Assembly: GCF_024498075.1 (NCBI RefSeq)
Contig: NZ_JANHOF010000008.1
Span: forward strand, 1 to 64,000
DNA length: 64,000 nucleotides
From: Paenibacillus mendelii
Lineage (GTDB): Bacteria; Bacillota; Bacilli; Paenibacillales; Paenibacillaceae
Direction of reading: 5' to 3'
A model generated the notes under the pieces. The model was not told where the DNA came from, ran no database searches, and saw only the letters and a list, made by a program, of their open reading frames with translations. The translations under genes and the position numbers were made by a program. This document shows, in pieces, positions 63,424 to 64,000 of the stretch; position 1 is the first letter of the stretch, and each line of letters starts with the position of its first letter.

Positions 63424-64000
63424 TTATCTACTATTTATTAATCTATTATAAGCTTCAGGTAATGATCTATTTATTAAACGATCGGATAGAGCAATTACAT
63501 CTTTTGGAATCTTATCACTTACTTTATTCCACATCGAAGGATAGACAAACACCTTTCTTTGTACGTTGGCTCTCGATAATGTAATGACCCCACCAATTAA
63601 AGACACTGAATATTGCCCATCAAGTGCCAACAGTTCCTCCAGAGGTTTGAACAACTCTAATTGTTTCTTCGCCTCATATTTATCAGCGATGACACCTCTA
63701 TGGCCCCATTGAAGTAGTTGTAAAGCCAAATGTCTGTCTAATTTGATTTGTAGCCGCTGATTCCAGAAGTGATTCAAACACTCGTGACATGAAGAAGTAC
63801 ACTTACAGTCTTGTAGTATTTTTTCTGTTTCGATCAATAACTCAGTGGTCTTATTAGCAACTTCTGAACTATAACCTGCTCCACTTGAAAGACTATCAAA
63901 CAAGAATATATCAATAAATACAGTGTCTGGTGAATATCTTAATCTATATCCACTTCTAATTTCATTAAACTCGACATCTAACAATCTGCCAGCACCTAGT
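63424..64000 (-). CDS. DUF1998-containing protein, C-terminal part (5' end beyond the window)
   Basis: The frame is open to the right edge; only about 190 C-terminal residues are seen. IDIFLFDSLSSGAGYSSEVA and a four-Cys zinc-binding cluster (CKCTSSCHECL, then NHFWNQRLQIKLDR) are the DUF1998 signature. DUF1998 follows a DEAD/DEAH helicase in MrfA-type and in DISARM proteins (DrmA/DrmB). Given the neighbouring defense genes, a DISARM-type component is the favoured reading, but the helicase part is outside the window. There is no need for the internal TTG start at 63984. Confidence 0.7.
   Translation of the reverse strand, partial: LGAGRLLDVEFNEIRSGYRLRYSPDTVFIDIFLFDSLSSGAGYSSEVANKTTELLIETEKILQDCKCTSSCHECLNHFWNQRLQIKLDRHLALQLLQWGHRGVIADKYEAKKQLELFKPLEELLALDGQYSVSLIGGVITLSRANVQRKVFVYPSMWNKVSDKIPKDVIALSDRLINRSLPEAYNRLINSR

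Noticed and set aside
1..64000. CRISPR array
   Set aside because: No regularly spaced short direct repeats with unique spacers were seen anywhere. The only tandem repeats are the two hairpin copies at 12227-12430.

Overview
The window looks like a piece of a Paenibacillus-type (Bacillota, Paenibacillaceae) chromosome. The 5' end of a 16S rRNA gene on the minus strand at the left edge has V1-V2 sequence typical of that group. Ribosome-binding sites are strong AGGAGG-like elements. The gene content also fits: a copper-amine-oxidase stalk-domain protein, a 2042-residue SLH-anchored glycosidase, YesM/YesN-type two-component sugar regulators, Btr-like AraC/siderophore sensors and a YheC/YheD protein.

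Layout. 1-640: rrn operon start with promoter. 650-3140: a hypothetical protein and a secreted stalk-domain protein. 3152-8842: a Fur-type iron-siderophore locus (FhuF reductase, two FecCD permeases, lipoprotein, AraC-binding-protein fusion sensor) with two Fur boxes. 8938-11701: DUF4362 lipoprotein and an ABC-2 exporter. 12227-12430: two tandem hairpin repeats. 12568-25990: glycan locus 1 (ABC importer, GH29 fucosidase, membrane AraC regulator, GH123-like SLH protein). 26271-36861: glycan locus 2 (histidine kinase, response regulator, two permeases, binding protein, sialidase-fold protein, DapA/NanA-like aldolase, nucleoside hydrolase), with fossils of lost genes around it. 37051-41002: mixed genes (frameshifted ATP-grasp, XRE regulator, ADP-ribosylglycohydrolase, HIRAN protein, YheC/D).

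The most notable system is at 41162-43074. A full-length TROVE/Ro60 (Rsr) protein is preceded on the same strand by three consecutive structured RNAs of one family. Each has a perfect 10-11 bp closing stem, a shared second helix with a bulged U, and a conserved GGGyTACTTCGA element. One carries a tRNA mimic in the order T-arm, acceptor stem, D-arm, as in YrlA-type bacterial Y RNAs. I read this as an Ro60/Y-RNA ribonucleoprotein operon with three distinct Y RNAs.

44835-64000 is a defense and mobile-element island: McrB/McrC with a decayed DUF2357 partner, a tyrosine recombinase, an orphan DndB/DGQHR protein, small decayed genes, a complete type I R-M system (hsdM-hsdS-hsdR), a broken integrase, a 3' fragment resembling rlmD next to an integrase C-terminal remnant (a likely attachment site), a 165-bp element with 15-bp inverted ends, and the C-terminal part of a DUF1998 protein running off the right edge. 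Functions come from recognising motifs by eye; no database search was run.
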